NCBI RefSeq assembly: GCF_000786215.1
Contig: NZ_JROG01000001.1
Span: 186,001 to 250,000 of the forward strand
Reading direction: 5' to 3'
Length of the DNA stretch: 64,000 nt
Origin: Sphingomonas sp. 35-24ZXX
Lineage (GTDB): Bacteria; Pseudomonadota; Alphaproteobacteria; Sphingomonadales; Sphingomonadaceae
Shown here: piece after piece, positions 43,284-52,209 of the stretch
How positions within the stretch are numbered: position 1 is the first letter of the stretch
Layout of the letters: each line of letters begins with the position of its first letter
Translations under genes and position numbers: made by a program
Notes under the pieces: generated by a model
What the model was told of the DNA's origin: nothing
Databases searched by the model: none
What the model saw: only the letters and a program-made list of their open reading frames with translations

Positions 43284-44191
43284 GCTGCGGCAGGCCCTCC
43301 GCTTTCATCGCCTGCCGGGCCTGTCTTGCGCGCCTTGTAGCGGTCGATCAGCGGCTGGAACGGGAAGATGGTCTGTTCCCAGATCGACAGCCGCCGCCGG
43401 TCATCCTGTCCCACCAGCACCCCTTCGCCCTCGCAATACGTGCCGAAGATGCGATCGAGCAGGATCAGCGAGTTGCCATAATTGCACCGTGTCGCCGCGT
43501 AGTCGGTCGAATGGTGCAGGCTGTGATGGCGGATCGTGGTGAAGAAGAACGAGTACCAGATCGGCGGATTGGCCTTCACATTGGCATGCGCAAAGGTCGA
43601 AATGACGTTGAGCGTGTTCAGTCCCGCGAACAGTGCAGTCGTGTCGAAGTCGAAGAACGCCAGCACGCTCAAGGAGATCAGGAACAGCTCGATCGGGTTG
43701 CCCACCGCACCCTTGGCGGCGTTGAGCTGGGTAATGTGATGGTGCGGCGCATGCGTCAGCCAGAACGGCGTCGAGTTGTGCATCAGCCGGTGCATCCAGT
43801 ATTGGCCGAATTCGAGGATAACGATGACCATCATCACCTGCACCAGCCAGGGAACCTCAGCCATCCACGTGGTGCTGATGCCCAGCCAATCCTTGAGCGC
43901 CAGCAGCGGATCCTCGGCGAGCGTCTTGCTCAGCCAGGCGATGACCGTGGAACTCAGCACGACATAGAACAGGTCGGTGAAAAACTCCTGCCGGTTCATC
44001 CGCCAGCCGCTGTGGCGTTCGTGCACGAACTCGAGCAGCAGCACGATGACCGTGATCGCCGACGATGTCACGATCAGCAGCCACGGCACATCGGTGACAG
44101 CCTTGGGCGCGAAGGCCCAGAACAGCAGCACCAGCGCGATCATCGCCGGGGGCACGTGATTGAACACCTTGTCCTTGAGCGTTTCGGTCAT
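43280..44191 (-). CDS. Sterol desaturase / fatty acid hydroxylase superfamily protein
   Basis: 303 residues with several hydrophobic helices and the di-iron histidine clusters GQYWMHRLMHNSTPFWLTH, APHHHITQLN and RHHSLHHSTDYAATRCNY. It resembles the protein at 24502-25512 over the whole catalytic region. It is the first gene of an operon with the TPR-sulfotransferase (ATGA overlap) and a small secreted protein. A palindromic LysR-type box lies 76-92 bases upstream. Substrate unknown; a membrane lipid or carotenoid is plausible. Confidence 0.85.
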   Translation of the reverse strand: MTETLKDKVFNHVPPAMIALVLLFWAFAPKAVTDVPWLLIVTSSAITVIVLLLEFVHERHSGWRMNRQEFFTDLFYVVLSSTVIAWLSKTLAEDPLLALKDWLGISTTWMAEVPWLVQVMMVIVILEFGQYWMHRLMHNSTPFWLTHAPHHHITQLNAAKGAVGNPIELFLISLSVLAFFDFDTTALFAGLNTLNVISTFAHANVKANPPIWYSFFFTTIRHHSLHHSTDYAATRCNYGNSLILLDRIFGTYCEGEGVLVGQDDRRRLSIWEQTIFPFQPLIDRYKARKTGPAGDESGGPAAA

Positions 44192-44266
44192 GCGGCAACT
44201 CCGTTCATCGCTTGGAGTTTGCGCTGCGTTGCGTCATCAAGGCAGGGGTATTTGAGCGATGAAATC

Positions 44267-44283
44267 CATAGATTTGATCTATG
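44267..44283. promoter_or_regulatory. LysR-type box, copy 1 (upstream of the desaturase operon)
   Basis: CATAGAT-TTG-ATCTATG, a perfect 7-bp inverted repeat with a 3-base centre. It overlaps the lysR stop codon and lies 76 bases from the start of the desaturase-sulfotransferase operon. A nearly identical element lies in the other promoter region beside lysR. Confidence 0.55.
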
Positions 44284-45217
44284 TCGCGCGCATCGCGCGC
44301 ACGCGGCGGAAGACCTCGTCCCAGAACAGTTGCGTGGCCGTGTCGCGGGCAGGGTCGGTCCGCGCCAGCAGGTAGATATCGTAGGACGGCTCCGCATCGG
44401 CGTAGAGCATCGGCCAGAGCCGTCCGCTCGCCACGTCTGCTTGCGCCGCGAGGATCGGCAGGAAGCCGATGCCGACACCCAGGCGGATCAGCCGTTGCGC
44501 CTCGTTGATATCCTCGGCCAGCCCGCTGACCTTGGTGCCAAGGCCATTGCGGCGCCGCAGATTGGTGATCAGTTCGATCTCGTCGTCGCCGGTCAGCACG
44601 AAATGCTCGTCCTTCAGGTCGCTCAGGCGCGTGACGTGATGGCCGAACCACGGGTTGCTCCGCGCACAATAGAGCTGCTGGCGTTCGACCAGCAAAGGCT
44701 CGTATTTCAAGGTGCCGCGCACGCTGCTGTCGTAGCTGACGCCGATTTCGACCTCGCCCTGTTCCAGCGCATCGAGCACCTGCCGCCAAGGCGAGACGCG
44801 GACCTCGATATGGATGTCCGGATCGCGCCGGTGAAAGCTGGCGATCGCCTCGTCGAACTCGGGCGAGACCAGCCCCGAGACGATCTGGATGCGGACATAA
44901 CCTTCGACGCGCCGCGTCGCCTGCGCAATCTGGTGCGGCATCATCCGCGCCGATTCGAGCATGTCCTCGCACAGCGCCATCATCGCCTTGCCCGCCGCGG
45001 TCATTTCCACCCCGGTGGCGGTGCGCAGCAGCAATGTCGCGCCGACATGCTCTTCGAGCCGCTTGAGCGCGGCGCTGATGCTCGGCTGCTGGCGGTTGAG
45101 CTTGCGCGCTGCCGCGCCGATGCCGCCCGCGCGGACGATATCGACAAAGGTACGCAGCAGGTTCCAATCGACCCGGCTGGCGAATTTCCGGTCGATCAGA
45201 GGTTCCTGATCCCGCAT
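44279..45217 (-). CDS. LysR-family transcriptional regulator
   Basis: 312 residues. The N-terminal winged HTH reads [20 protein letters not shown], then [25 protein letters not shown]; the C-terminal co-inducer domain includes [10 protein letters not shown] and [14 protein letters not shown] chose the ATG at 45217 ([12 protein letters not shown]); a start at 45253 adds twelve residues. It is divergent from the iorAB-type hydroxylase and followed on the same strand by the desaturase operon. Related palindromes sit in both flanking intergenic regions, so it may control both. Ligand unknown. Confidence 0.88.
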   Translation of the reverse strand: MRDQEPLIDRKFASRVDWNLLRTFVDIVRAGGIGAAARKLNRQQPSISAALKRLEEHVGATLLLRTATGVEMTAAGKAMMALCEDMLESARMMPHQIAQATRRVEGYVRIQIVSGLVSPEFDEAIASFHRRDPDIHIEVRVSPWRQVLDALEQGEVEIGVSYDSSVRGTLKYEPLLVERQQLYCARSNPWFGHHVTRLSDLKDEHFVLTGDDEIELITNLRRRNGLGTKVSGLAEDINEAQRLIRLGVGIGFLPILAAQADVASGRLWPMLYADAEPSYDIYLLARTDPARDTATQLFWDEVFRRVRAMRAT

Positions 45218-45250
45218 GATGACCCCCGACTTATGTTCTCGCTGGCGTGG

Positions 45251-45267
45251 CATAGATCATATCGATG
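45251..45267. promoter_or_regulatory. LysR-type box, copy 2 (lysR / iorA divergent promoter)
   Basis: CATAGAT-CAT-ATCGATG, identical left arm and same 3-base centre as the element at 44267, one mismatch in the right arm. It lies 34 bases upstream of the lysR start, the usual place for LysR autoregulation and divergent activation. Confidence 0.55.
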
Positions 45268-45419
45268 TCTGTTTTGCAATGCGCCTGCATCCGGCTATGA
45301 CACGCTTGCGCTGGCAGCCGGTGGATCGTTCGCGAGGACTACATCTCGCCGCATTTCCGATGGCGAGTGCAGATATTGGTTGCTATACAAGACTGAATTT
45401 CAACCGAGGGGGTAGGGCG

Positions 45420-45917
45420 GTGGCAATCGACTTTCTGGTCAACGGCAAGCAGGTCAGCGTGGAGGTCGAGGCCGATACGCCGCTGTTGTGGGTGTTGCGC
45501 GAGGAGTTGGCGCTTACTGGCACCAAGTTCGGCTGCGGCATCGCGGCCTGCGGCGCGTGCTCGGTGCATGTCGATGGCGCGATCACTCGCTCGTGCAGCG
45601 TACCGATCAGCGATATCGGCGGCAAATCGGTGACCACGATCGAGGGCCTCAAGAGCGCGGATGGCACGTTGCACCGGGTGCAGCAGGCCTGGATCGAGGC
45701 GCAGGTGCCGCAGTGCGGCTATTGCCAGTCGGGGCAGATCATGGCGGCGGTGGCCCTGATCGAGAGCACCGGCAGCCCCAGCGATGCACAGATCGATGAG
45801 GCGATGACCAACATCTGCCGCTGCGGCACCTATCCGCGCATCCGCAAGGCGATCATCGCGGCGACAGGACAGGCTTCATCGGGCCAGGCGCCCGCCGTTC
45901 AGCAGGGAGACGCATGA
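45420..45917 (+). CDS. iorA: Molybdenum hydroxylase [2Fe-2S] subunit (IorA-like)
   Basis: 165 residues. The plant-type [2Fe-2S] domain has [16 protein letters not shown]; the second cluster domain has [10 protein letters not shown] and [11 protein letters not shown]. It carries electrons from the molybdenum subunit encoded next. The two-subunit arrangement without an FAD subunit is that of isoquinoline 1-oxidoreductase-type enzymes, which pass electrons to a membrane acceptor. The start is GTG at 45420 after a GGGGGTAGGG; the frame is open upstream but has no better start. The stop overlaps the next ATG. Confidence 0.88.
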   Translation: MAIDFLVNGKQVSVEVEADTPLLWVLREELALTGTKFGCGIAACGACSVHVDGAITRSCSVPISDIGGKSVTTIEGLKSADGTLHRVQQAWIEAQVPQCGYCQSGQIMAAVALIESTGSPSDAQIDEAMTNICRCGTYPRIRKAIIAATGQASSGQAPAVQQGDA

Positions 45918-48178
45918 TGGCCGACAATCCCAATCCCGAGATGGACGTGATGCAGCCCGCCAAGCCGGTGAAGAAGAAGGGCATCAAGCGCCGTTTCTTC
46001 CTGATCGGCAGCGCCTTGCTGGTCGGCGGCGGCGCTTTCGGGCTCTACTGGGGCGACAGTTCGGCTGCAGCCCGCGCAAAGGCACTCACCGAGACCGGCA
46101 ACGATCACAATTTCCTCAGCTGGATGAAGATCGCCGAGGACGATACCGTCACCCTCTATTCGCCGCATATCGATTTTGGTCAGGGCAGCCACACCGCGCT
46201 CGCGCAGATGCTGGCCGACGAGTTGGACGCGGACTGGTCGAAGGTGAAGGTCCAGCAGGCACCTGCCGATACCGCATTTGCCAATTCGGCTCTGGGCAAG
46301 GGCTTCCTCGCGGAAATGTCGGGCGCGCCCGGCGTCATCAACGCGCTGCCGGCGGCGATCATCTCGATGATCGCGCGGTCGATGCCGCTGCAGATCACTG
46401 GCGGCTCCTCCGCCATTCGCTTTACCGGCCAGGTGGGCATGCGCACGGTGGGCGCGGCGGTGCGATCGGCGCTGGTTGCCGAAGCCGCAGACCGTCTGGG
46501 CGTGCCCGAATCCGAGCTCACCACCGTCGACAGCAAGGTGATCCATGCGAAGTCGGGCAAGTCGCTGCGCTATGGCGAACTGGCGGCCGGCGCGGCGGAG
46601 CGGTCGCTGCCCGGATCGCCCGCGCTCAAGAACTCCAAGGACTTCAAGCTGATCGGCAAGCCGATCGCGCGGATGGACATCCCCGCCAAGGTCGATGGCA
46701 GCGCGCGCTATGGCATCGATTTCACGCTGCCCGACATGCGCGTCGCGACCATCGCTGCGGCGCCCGTGCGCGGCGGCAAGCTGGTTTCGGTCGATGAAAA
46801 GCCCGCGCTCGCGGTTGCGGGGGTCGAAAAGGTTATCAAGCTCGACGATGCGGTGATCGTCGTCGCCAAGCGCTATTGGCAGGCGCTCAAGGGTCTGCGC
46901 GCGCTCAGCCCGCAGTTTTCGGACGGCGGTCACAAGGGCGTGTCGAGCGCCTCGGTGCATGCTGCGCAGGTGGCGCTGCGCACGTCGGGCAAGCCTGAGA
47001 ACGAGGGCGGCGACGGCGATGTCGATGCTGCCTTTGCGGCAGCGGGTGCCAAGCCGGTCCGCGCCGAATATCGCGTGCCGTTCCTCCACCATGCGATGAT
47101 GGAGCCGTTTGCGCTGTCGGGGCATTACAAGGATGGCAAGCTCACCTTGTGGGGCGGCCTGCAGGATCCTTTGACCACCCGCGCTCGTGCGGCCAAGGCG
47201 GCAGGACTGGACATGGACGATGTCGCGTTCAACCCGATGCTGATGGGCGGCGGGTTCGGGCGGCGCTTTCCGGACATGACCGAGATTGTCGATCAGGTGG
47301 CCCTGCTCGCCAAGCAGGTTCCCTATCCGGTCAAGCTGGTCTGGAGCCGCGAGGAAGAGGTGCGGCACGGGTCCTATCGTCCGCAATCATCGGCAGAGCT
47401 TTCGGCGATATTGGGCAAGGATGGCAAGATTGCCGCCTGGCGCACCGATTATGTGCAGAGCGGCGATGCTGAGGCCGAAACCAGCTTCATCTACGCGATC
47501 CCGGCGGCGTCGCGCCGCCATTTTGCCTATCAGTCGAACCAGAATGACGGGCCGTGGCGTTCGGTCAACTCGACGCAGATGGGCTTTTACAACGAGAGCT
47601 TCATCGACGAACTGGCGCACGCCGCAGGAGAAGACCCCTATCAGTTCCGTCGCAAGCACTTGCCCGAAGGCTCGCGCCACCGCGCGGTGCTCGATGCGGT
47701 GGCCAAGCGCTCGGGCTGGGGCAGTCCGCTTCCCGAAGGCACGGGACGCGGCATCGCGATCGTCGAGAGCTTCGGCACCATTGTTGCCGAGGTGATCGAG
47801 GCAAGCGTGCACGAGGACGGCAGACCCAAGGTGCTCAAGGCCTGGGCGGTGGTCGATTGCGGCACCACGGTCAATCCACTGAACGCCGAGGCGCAGATAG
47901 CGGGCGGTCTGATCATGGGGCTCTCGTCGGCGATCGGCGAGGAAATCACGCTCGACAAGGGCGCGGTCGTGCAGAGCAACTTCAACGATTACGAGATCCT
48001 GAAACTTGCCGATGCGCCGCCGGTGGTCGACGTGCATTTCATCGAGAGCGGTGCCAAGATGGGTGGGATCGGCGAGCCCGGCGTTCCGCCTGCGTCACCG
48101 GCGCTGGCCAATGCGCTGTTCGCCGCGACCGGCAAGCGCATTCGCACGTTGCCGCTGCGCACCCAGGCCAAGGCCTGA
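45914..48178 (+). CDS. iorB: Molybdenum hydroxylase catalytic subunit (IorB-like)
   Basis: 754 residues. A twin-arginine-type signal ([19 protein letters not shown]) suggests export of the folded complex, the small subunit riding along. The molybdopterin domains include [49 protein letters not shown] and the catalytic glutamate in [19 protein letters not shown]. Isoquinoline, aldehydes or other N-heterocycles are possible substrates; isoquinoline itself is not proven. The start overlaps iorA as ATGA; mocA follows 14 bases downstream. Confidence 0.87.
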   Translation: MMADNPNPEMDVMQPAKPVKKKGIKRRFFLIGSALLVGGGAFGLYWGDSSAAARAKALTETGNDHNFLSWMKIAEDDTVTLYSPHIDFGQGSHTALAQMLADELDADWSKVKVQQAPADTAFANSALGKGFLAEMSGAPGVINALPAAIISMIARSMPLQITGGSSAIRFTGQVGMRTVGAAVRSALVAEAADRLGVPESELTTVDSKVIHAKSGKSLRYGELAAGAAERSLPGSPALKNSKDFKLIGKPIARMDIPAKVDGSARYGIDFTLPDMRVATIAAAPVRGGKLVSVDEKPALAVAGVEKVIKLDDAVIVVAKRYWQALKGLRALSPQFSDGGHKGVSSASVHAAQVALRTSGKPENEGGDGDVDAAFAAAGAKPVRAEYRVPFLHHAMMEPFALSGHYKDGKLTLWGGLQDPLTTRARAAKAAGLDMDDVAFNPMLMGGGFGRRFPDMTEIVDQVALLAKQVPYPVKLVWSREEEVRHGSYRPQSSAELSAILGKDGKIAAWRTDYVQSGDAEAETSFIYAIPAASRRHFAYQSNQNDGPWRSVNSTQMGFYNESFIDELAHAAGEDPYQFRRKHLPEGSRHRAVLDAVAKRSGWGSPLPEGTGRGIAIVESFGTIVAEVIEASVHEDGRPKVLKAWAVVDCGTTVNPLNAEAQIAGGLIMGLSSAIGEEITLDKGAVVQSNFNDYEILKLADAPPVVDVHFIESGAKMGGIGEPGVPPASPALANALFAATGKRIRTLPLRTQAKA

Positions 48179-48192
48179 GCGACCGTCGCGCC

Positions 48193-48843
48193 ATGGCCAT
48201 GCCCGGCTGGGGCGCGCTGATCCTCGCAGCAGGTGCGGCGCGGCGCTTCGGTGCGCCCAAGATGCTTGCGATGCTGGACGGGGCGCCGGTTGTCCGTCGC
48301 ACGGCCGAGGCCGTGGTCGCGGCAGGCTTTGACGATGTCGTCGTGGTGACCGGTTCGCAGCACGCGGCGATTGCCGCAGCGCTGGCCGGACTGGATTGCC
48401 GGGTTCTGGAAACACCTGATTGGGCAGAAGGCATGGCTGCCTCGATCCGCACCGGCAGCGCCGCGCTGGCAGGAGCCGGGCGGGGGCTGTTCGTGTTCCT
48501 GGGAGACATGCCGCTGGTGCCCATCGCTTTGTGCCAGCCTCTGGCAGACCTCGCCGAGGCAGGGGGCTATGCCGCACGGCCCCGGGAGGCGGGCAAGCCG
48601 GGGCATCCGGTCTGCTTCACGCTCGCAGCCCTGGCCGATCTGGCACGGCTGCAAGGGGATGACGGTGCAGCGCCGCTGTTGAAGCAAAAGCCGGTGGCCT
48701 ATCTGGATACCACCGATAGCGGGGTGCTGCTCGACATCGATGCTCCGGACGATCTCGCCGCGGCCGAGCGGGCTTGGAAATCGCGCACCACTTCAGCCAC
48801 CAGCGCCAGCGCGATATCGCGCGGAGCCTTGCCGAAGCCCTGA
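48193..48843 (+). CDS. mocA: Molybdenum cofactor cytidylyltransferase (MocA-like)
   Basis: 216 residues of the MobA-like NTP-transferase fold: LILAAGAARRFGAPKMLAMLDG, VVVVTGSQHAAI, VFLGDMPLVPI, KPGHPVCF and LLDIDAPDDLAAAERA. It makes molybdopterin cytosine dinucleotide, the cofactor of xanthine-oxidase-family enzymes such as the IorB-like protein upstream. The start is ATG at 48193 (or 48199). The last 145 bases overlap the 3' end of xdhC on the other strand; a C-terminal tail of about 20 residues after the conserved end results. Confidence 0.88.
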   Translation: MAMPGWGALILAAGAARRFGAPKMLAMLDGAPVVRRTAEAVVAAGFDDVVVVTGSQHAAIAAALAGLDCRVLETPDWAEGMAASIRTGSAALAGAGRGLFVFLGDMPLVPIALCQPLADLAEAGGYAARPREAGKPGHPVCFTLAALADLARLQGDDGAAPLLKQKPVAYLDTTDSGVLLDIDAPDDLAAAERAWKSRTTSATSASAISRGALPKP

Positions 48844-49700
48844 AGTCCGATCGGGGCGTGCAACTGCGCGATCCGTGTCTCGTCGACGCCATGCATGCGC
48901 AGCTGGGCCATCCGGCCATCAAGCCGTGCACGGGCGCCGATGGCTCCCACATAGAACGCATCGGACAGCAGCGCACGGGCGAGGGCTGCCTCGTCATCCT
49001 CGCGGTCATGCGACAGCACCGCGACGGCGGTCCATGGGTCCAGCCCGATCGCATCCAGCGCGGCTGCAGCGGCGGTACGATGGTAGGCAATGCCGGCAAA
49101 GGGGGGCAATTCGGGGCCGTTGGGGGTGATCAGCATGACCTCCAGCCCCAGCTGGCAGGCCAACGCCGCACTGGCGAGCGCGGTCGCATCCTCGCCGATC
49201 AGCACCAGCCGCAGCACCGGTTCAAAGAGTTTCGCATACCGCGCGCCATCCCATGGAGCATGCGCGGCATGGGGAGCCGAGGCCTGACGGGTGGTGCCAT
49301 TACTGGTCCACAGGACAGGCGCTCGCTCGGCATGACCCTGAAGCAGTGCGGCCAGTGCGGGATCGTCCCTGCCCACCGGCTCCACCAGCACCGAAATGCC
49401 CGTGCCGCAGGCGAGCTGGATGTCGATCCAGGGGCTGCCTTCGCCATAACGCAGCAGCCGAGGTTCGCCGCTTGCCATCGCCTCGCGGCCATGGCGCGCG
49501 ACATCGGCCTCGATACAGCCGCCCGAGAGATAGCCCCAATGCTCGTCCTGCGTGATCAGCATCTGTGCGCCGATCTCGCGCGGGGCAGGGCCCGATGTCT
49601 CGACCAGCGTCGCGATGGCAAAGCATTGTGATGCGGCAAGCTGCTCGATCAGCAACGGCCTGATATCATCTGCCTGCGCTGCGAGATTCCATTTGCTCAT
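48699..49700 (-). CDS. xdhC: XdhC-family molybdenum cofactor insertion/sulfuration protein
   Basis: 333 residues. The XdhC/CoxI N-terminal part has ATLVETSGPAPREIGAQMLI and GYLSGGCIEADVARHG; the Rossmann-type C-terminal part has VLSHDREDDEAALARAL, FYVGAIGARARLDGRM and HAPIGLQGFGKAPRDIALALVAEVV. Such proteins bind Mo-MCD and help insert the sulfurated cofactor into xanthine-oxidase-family enzymes. It converges on mocA with a 145-bp coding overlap. Its ATG at 49700 overlaps the stop of a 67-codon frame that follows copD, so it may be transcribed from the copper promoter. Confidence 0.87.
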   Translation of the reverse strand: MSKWNLAAQADDIRPLLIEQLAASQCFAIATLVETSGPAPREIGAQMLITQDEHWGYLSGGCIEADVARHGREAMASGEPRLLRYGEGSPWIDIQLACGTGISVLVEPVGRDDPALAALLQGHAERAPVLWTSNGTTRQASAPHAAHAPWDGARYAKLFEPVLRLVLIGEDATALASAALACQLGLEVMLITPNGPELPPFAGIAYHRTAAAAALDAIGLDPWTAVAVLSHDREDDEAALARALLSDAFYVGAIGARARLDGRMAQLRMHGVDETRIAQLHAPIGLQGFGKAPRDIALALVAEVVRDFQARSAAARSSGASMSSSTPLSVVSR

Positions 49701-49900
49701 GCCATGCCTGTCGTTGGATGTTGGGTCGTGACCATGCTGCCCTGCCACCGGGTAACGATCCTGACCGTGCCTGGTTCACTGATAGGCATCGCCGGTGCCA
49801 AGCGAAAGTGGCGGAGCCCGAAGGTTTCGCAATATTCGTCCCGCTCCGTGGATGGGATGGATTGCCAAGCCGGGAACAGGTAGGAATCATCGCCAGCCAA
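49697..49900 (-). CDS. Possible 67-residue protein between copD and xdhC
   Basis: The frame begins at a TTG two bases after the copD stop and its TGA overlaps the xdhC ATG (ATGA), the coupling seen throughout this window. The product (for example TFGLRHFRLAPAMPISEPGT) has no signal peptide, cysteine-pair or recognisable domain apart from one cysteine. There is no good ribosome-binding site before the TTG, so it could also be a spacer that happens to be open. Confidence 0.4.
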   Translation of the reverse strand: MAGDDSYLFPAWQSIPSTERDEYCETFGLRHFRLAPAMPISEPGTVRIVTRWQGSMVTTQHPTTGMA

Positions 49901-49902
49901 TC

Positions 49903-50826
49903 TCAGTTCAGCGGTGACCCGAGACCCAGTACCGCCGTGATGCCAAGGATGGCAATGGCAAGAGCGAGTTCCATGATCAGGCTGGCCCGCACCCGCGGCA
50001 GCAGGGCGGCATCATCCGGTGCTGCGGCGTCTCCGTTCGCCATGCGGTTGCGCGCCGTGGCCGCGTGATGGCGAGCGCAGGCCAGCATCAGCAAGACCAG
50101 TGCAATCTTGCCTGCCAGCAGCCAGCCATAGGACCCGGCGAGCACCGCGACGCTGTTCTCGATACCGAAGACCAGCTGCGCGTTGAGGGCACCGGTCACC
50201 GCCATGATGGCGACAATGGCGATGCCCAGGCCCCTGAAATCATGCATCGCGACGAGCAGGCGGCGGGCCGTAGCGTGGTCACGACGGCGGTGCGCGCCGA
50301 TGGTGCTGGCGACAAATCCGCCGATCGCGCCGAACCACAGGCCTGCCGCCACCAGATGAACGCCGTTGTTGGTGCGATGGGCCAGCCCGACCAGGCCCTC
50401 GCTCGCTGCCGCGTGACCGCTCCAGCCCAAGGTCAGCAGCGCCAGCGCATAGCACGCGGCGGTCGCGATGGTTCCGGCTGGTGAGCTCCAGGCGCGGATC
50501 ACCACAACGAGCCCGACCAGCAACAGTGCCATGCGCACACCAAAGGCCCAGCCTGTGGGCGTGGTCGACAGCATCGCCCAGACCGTTTCGCTGCCGAGAT
50601 CGGTCAATGTCTGGCCCATCATCGCGGCGATCCCGGCCAGCATCACGCCGAGCGACAGCAACGGAGCTGCGATCGCCGCTGCGACGACAAGCGGGCGATA
50701 CCACTGATCGTCGTTCGCTACCAAATGGCGCAGCGCCGGGGTCCGCCATGCCATTGCCCCGAACAGACCCAGCAGCACGGCGTAATGACCGAATCGCAGT
50801 GCCTGAAACAGCCAGTCGGCCGGCAT
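49903..50826 (-). CDS. copD: Copper resistance membrane protein CopD
   Basis: 307 residues with about eight hydrophobic helices, of the CopD/YcnJ-type family: ALRFGHYAVLLGLFGAMAW at the N-terminus, LGWSGHAAASEGLVGLAHRTNN, GVHLVAAGLWFGAIGGFV and MHDFRGLGIAIVAIM contain the conserved histidines. It is thought to move copper across the inner membrane together with CopC. It starts 4 bases after copC. Confidence 0.87.
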   Translation of the reverse strand: MPADWLFQALRFGHYAVLLGLFGAMAWRTPALRHLVANDDQWYRPLVVAAAIAAPLLSLGVMLAGIAAMMGQTLTDLGSETVWAMLSTTPTGWAFGVRMALLLVGLVVVIRAWSSPAGTIATAACYALALLTLGWSGHAAASEGLVGLAHRTNNGVHLVAAGLWFGAIGGFVASTIGAHRRRDHATARRLLVAMHDFRGLGIAIVAIMAVTGALNAQLVFGIENSVAVLAGSYGWLLAGKIALVLLMLACARHHAATARNRMANGDAAAPDDAALLPRVRASLIMELALAIAILGITAVLGLGSPLN

Positions 50827-50830
50827 CGGA

Positions 50831-51220
50831 TCAGCTGACGGTGAAGCTGACTTTGCCCGTCATGCGGTGCCCGTCCGCGCCTGCCGCCTGCCAGCGCACG
50901 TCATAGCTTCCGGGGCTCAGCGGCTGGCGCAGGACGAGCGTGAGCGTCTTGTTGCCATCCGACCAGCTCGACGTGAAGTTGCGGATAACCATCTCGCCGT
51001 GGTTCTTCACGCCCGGCATCGCGGTCATGACGATGCTGGTGGCGACCGTCGGCGGCAGCAGCGCTTCGCTGAAGGTCAGCTTGACCTGCTTCGGCTTGGC
51101 AACCGTCGTCCCTTGCGCAGGCGACGAGGCGACCACTTTGGTATGCGCCAAAGCCAGCGTGGGCGTAGCCAGGGCTGCCACGCCCGCAGCGGCAAGGACG
51201 AAAAGGGAATTCAGACGCAT
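50831..51220 (-). CDS. copC: Periplasmic copper-binding protein CopC
   Basis: 129 residues. A signal peptide ends at LALAH, placing the copper-ligand histidine at or next to the mature N-terminus. HTKVVASSPAQGTTVAKPKQ, LTFSEALLP and DVRWQAAGADGHRMTGKVSF are CopC motifs, with a second histidine in DGHRM. Few methionines are present, pointing to the Cu(II) site as the main one. The ATG at 51220 follows GAAGGAAA; an earlier GTG/ATG at 51247 would overlap copB. Confidence 0.9.
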   Translation of the reverse strand: MRLNSLFVLAAAGVAALATPTLALAHTKVVASSPAQGTTVAKPKQVKLTFSEALLPPTVATSIVMTAMPGVKNHGEMVIRNFTSSWSDGNKTLTLVLRQPLSPGSYDVRWQAAGADGHRMTGKVSFTVS

Positions 51221-51237
51221 GGTGTTTTCCTTCAGGT

Positions 51238-52209
51238 TCAGAACCACAGCCGGATGCCGACAACAAAATTGGTGACACTGGGACCATCGCCCGCAGCCCG
51301 CGCTAAATCGGCGCTGCGGCCGGCGCGCCAGGTCTGCTCGACGCCGATATAGGGCGCGATCTCGCGGATGATCTCGTAGCGCAGCCGCACCCCGACCTCG
51401 AAGCTATCGATCCCGGCACCGATGCCCAGTTCGGGCACGTCCTGCGCGGCGAGGTTTAGTTCGGCGCGCGGCTGGATGAGGATGCTCTGGGTGATCCGCT
51501 GGTCGAGCTCCGCCTCCAGCCGCGCCGTCAGATCACCGCGGTGCGACAGAAAGAGGGCGGCATCGATCTCGAACATATAGGGCGCGAGCCCCTGGATGCC
51601 GAAGGTCGCATAGGTCGTATCGGGCCCGGCAAGATCCTGGCGGATGCCCGCCTGCAGATCGAAGAACGGTGCGATCGCACGCGAATAGAGGGCCTGGATT
51701 TCGAGGTCCTCGATCCGCTCGCCAAACGCGCCTTCGCCTTCGCTCTTGAACCAGAAGCGGCTGGTGGTGCCGCCGTAATAGCCCTGAAGGTCCCACAGAT
51801 AGCCATCGGCTCCGTCGCGGGCCTGAAATTCGGCGCGGTCAGCCTGGAACCAGAACAGGGTGTAATCGCCATGCGTCTGCTGGAGGTCGCGGCGCGATGC
51901 GCGCATTGCCTCGGCGCCCCAGATCGCGTCGGCGGCGCGGGGCGGGCCATTTCCGGCTTGCGGGGGAGGCGGGGTTTCCATTTCTGGCCCGGGCGAGGGG
52001 GATGCATCAGGATCGGCAGCATGGTTCATCGTGCCGTGATCCATGGCGCTGTGATTGACGCTGTCCGAATCGCTCGGAGGTGTCTCAGCAGGTGGCATGG
52101 CATGCCCGGCGTGCGGGTCGGCCTCGGCCTGATGCGCGCTGTGATCCTGCGCCCATGCAGGAGTGGTAAGCGCGACCAATGCCAGCGTCGCCAGTCCAAC
52201 GCGGATCAA
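51238..52209 (-). CDS. copB: Outer-membrane copper resistance protein CopB
   Basis: 323 residues. After a signal peptide (LVALTTPAWAQ) comes a His/Met/Asp-rich segment (about 22-85, HSAHQAEADPHAGHAMPP, HSAMDHGTMNH) that can bind copper. The rest is a CopB-type beta-barrel (DYTLFWFQADRAEFQARDG, GVRLRYEIIREIAPYIGVE) ending in NFVVGIRLWF. Its start overlaps the copA stop as ATGA. Confidence 0.9.
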   Translation of the reverse strand: MIRVGLATLALVALTTPAWAQDHSAHQAEADPHAGHAMPPAETPPSDSDSVNHSAMDHGTMNHAADPDASPSPGPEMETPPPPQAGNGPPRAADAIWGAEAMRASRRDLQQTHGDYTLFWFQADRAEFQARDGADGYLWDLQGYYGGTTSRFWFKSEGEGAFGERIEDLEIQALYSRAIAPFFDLQAGIRQDLAGPDTTYATFGIQGLAPYMFEIDAALFLSHRGDLTARLEAELDQRITQSILIQPRAELNLAAQDVPELGIGAGIDSFEVGVRLRYEIIREIAPYIGVEQTWRAGRSADLARAAGDGPSVTNFVVGIRLWF

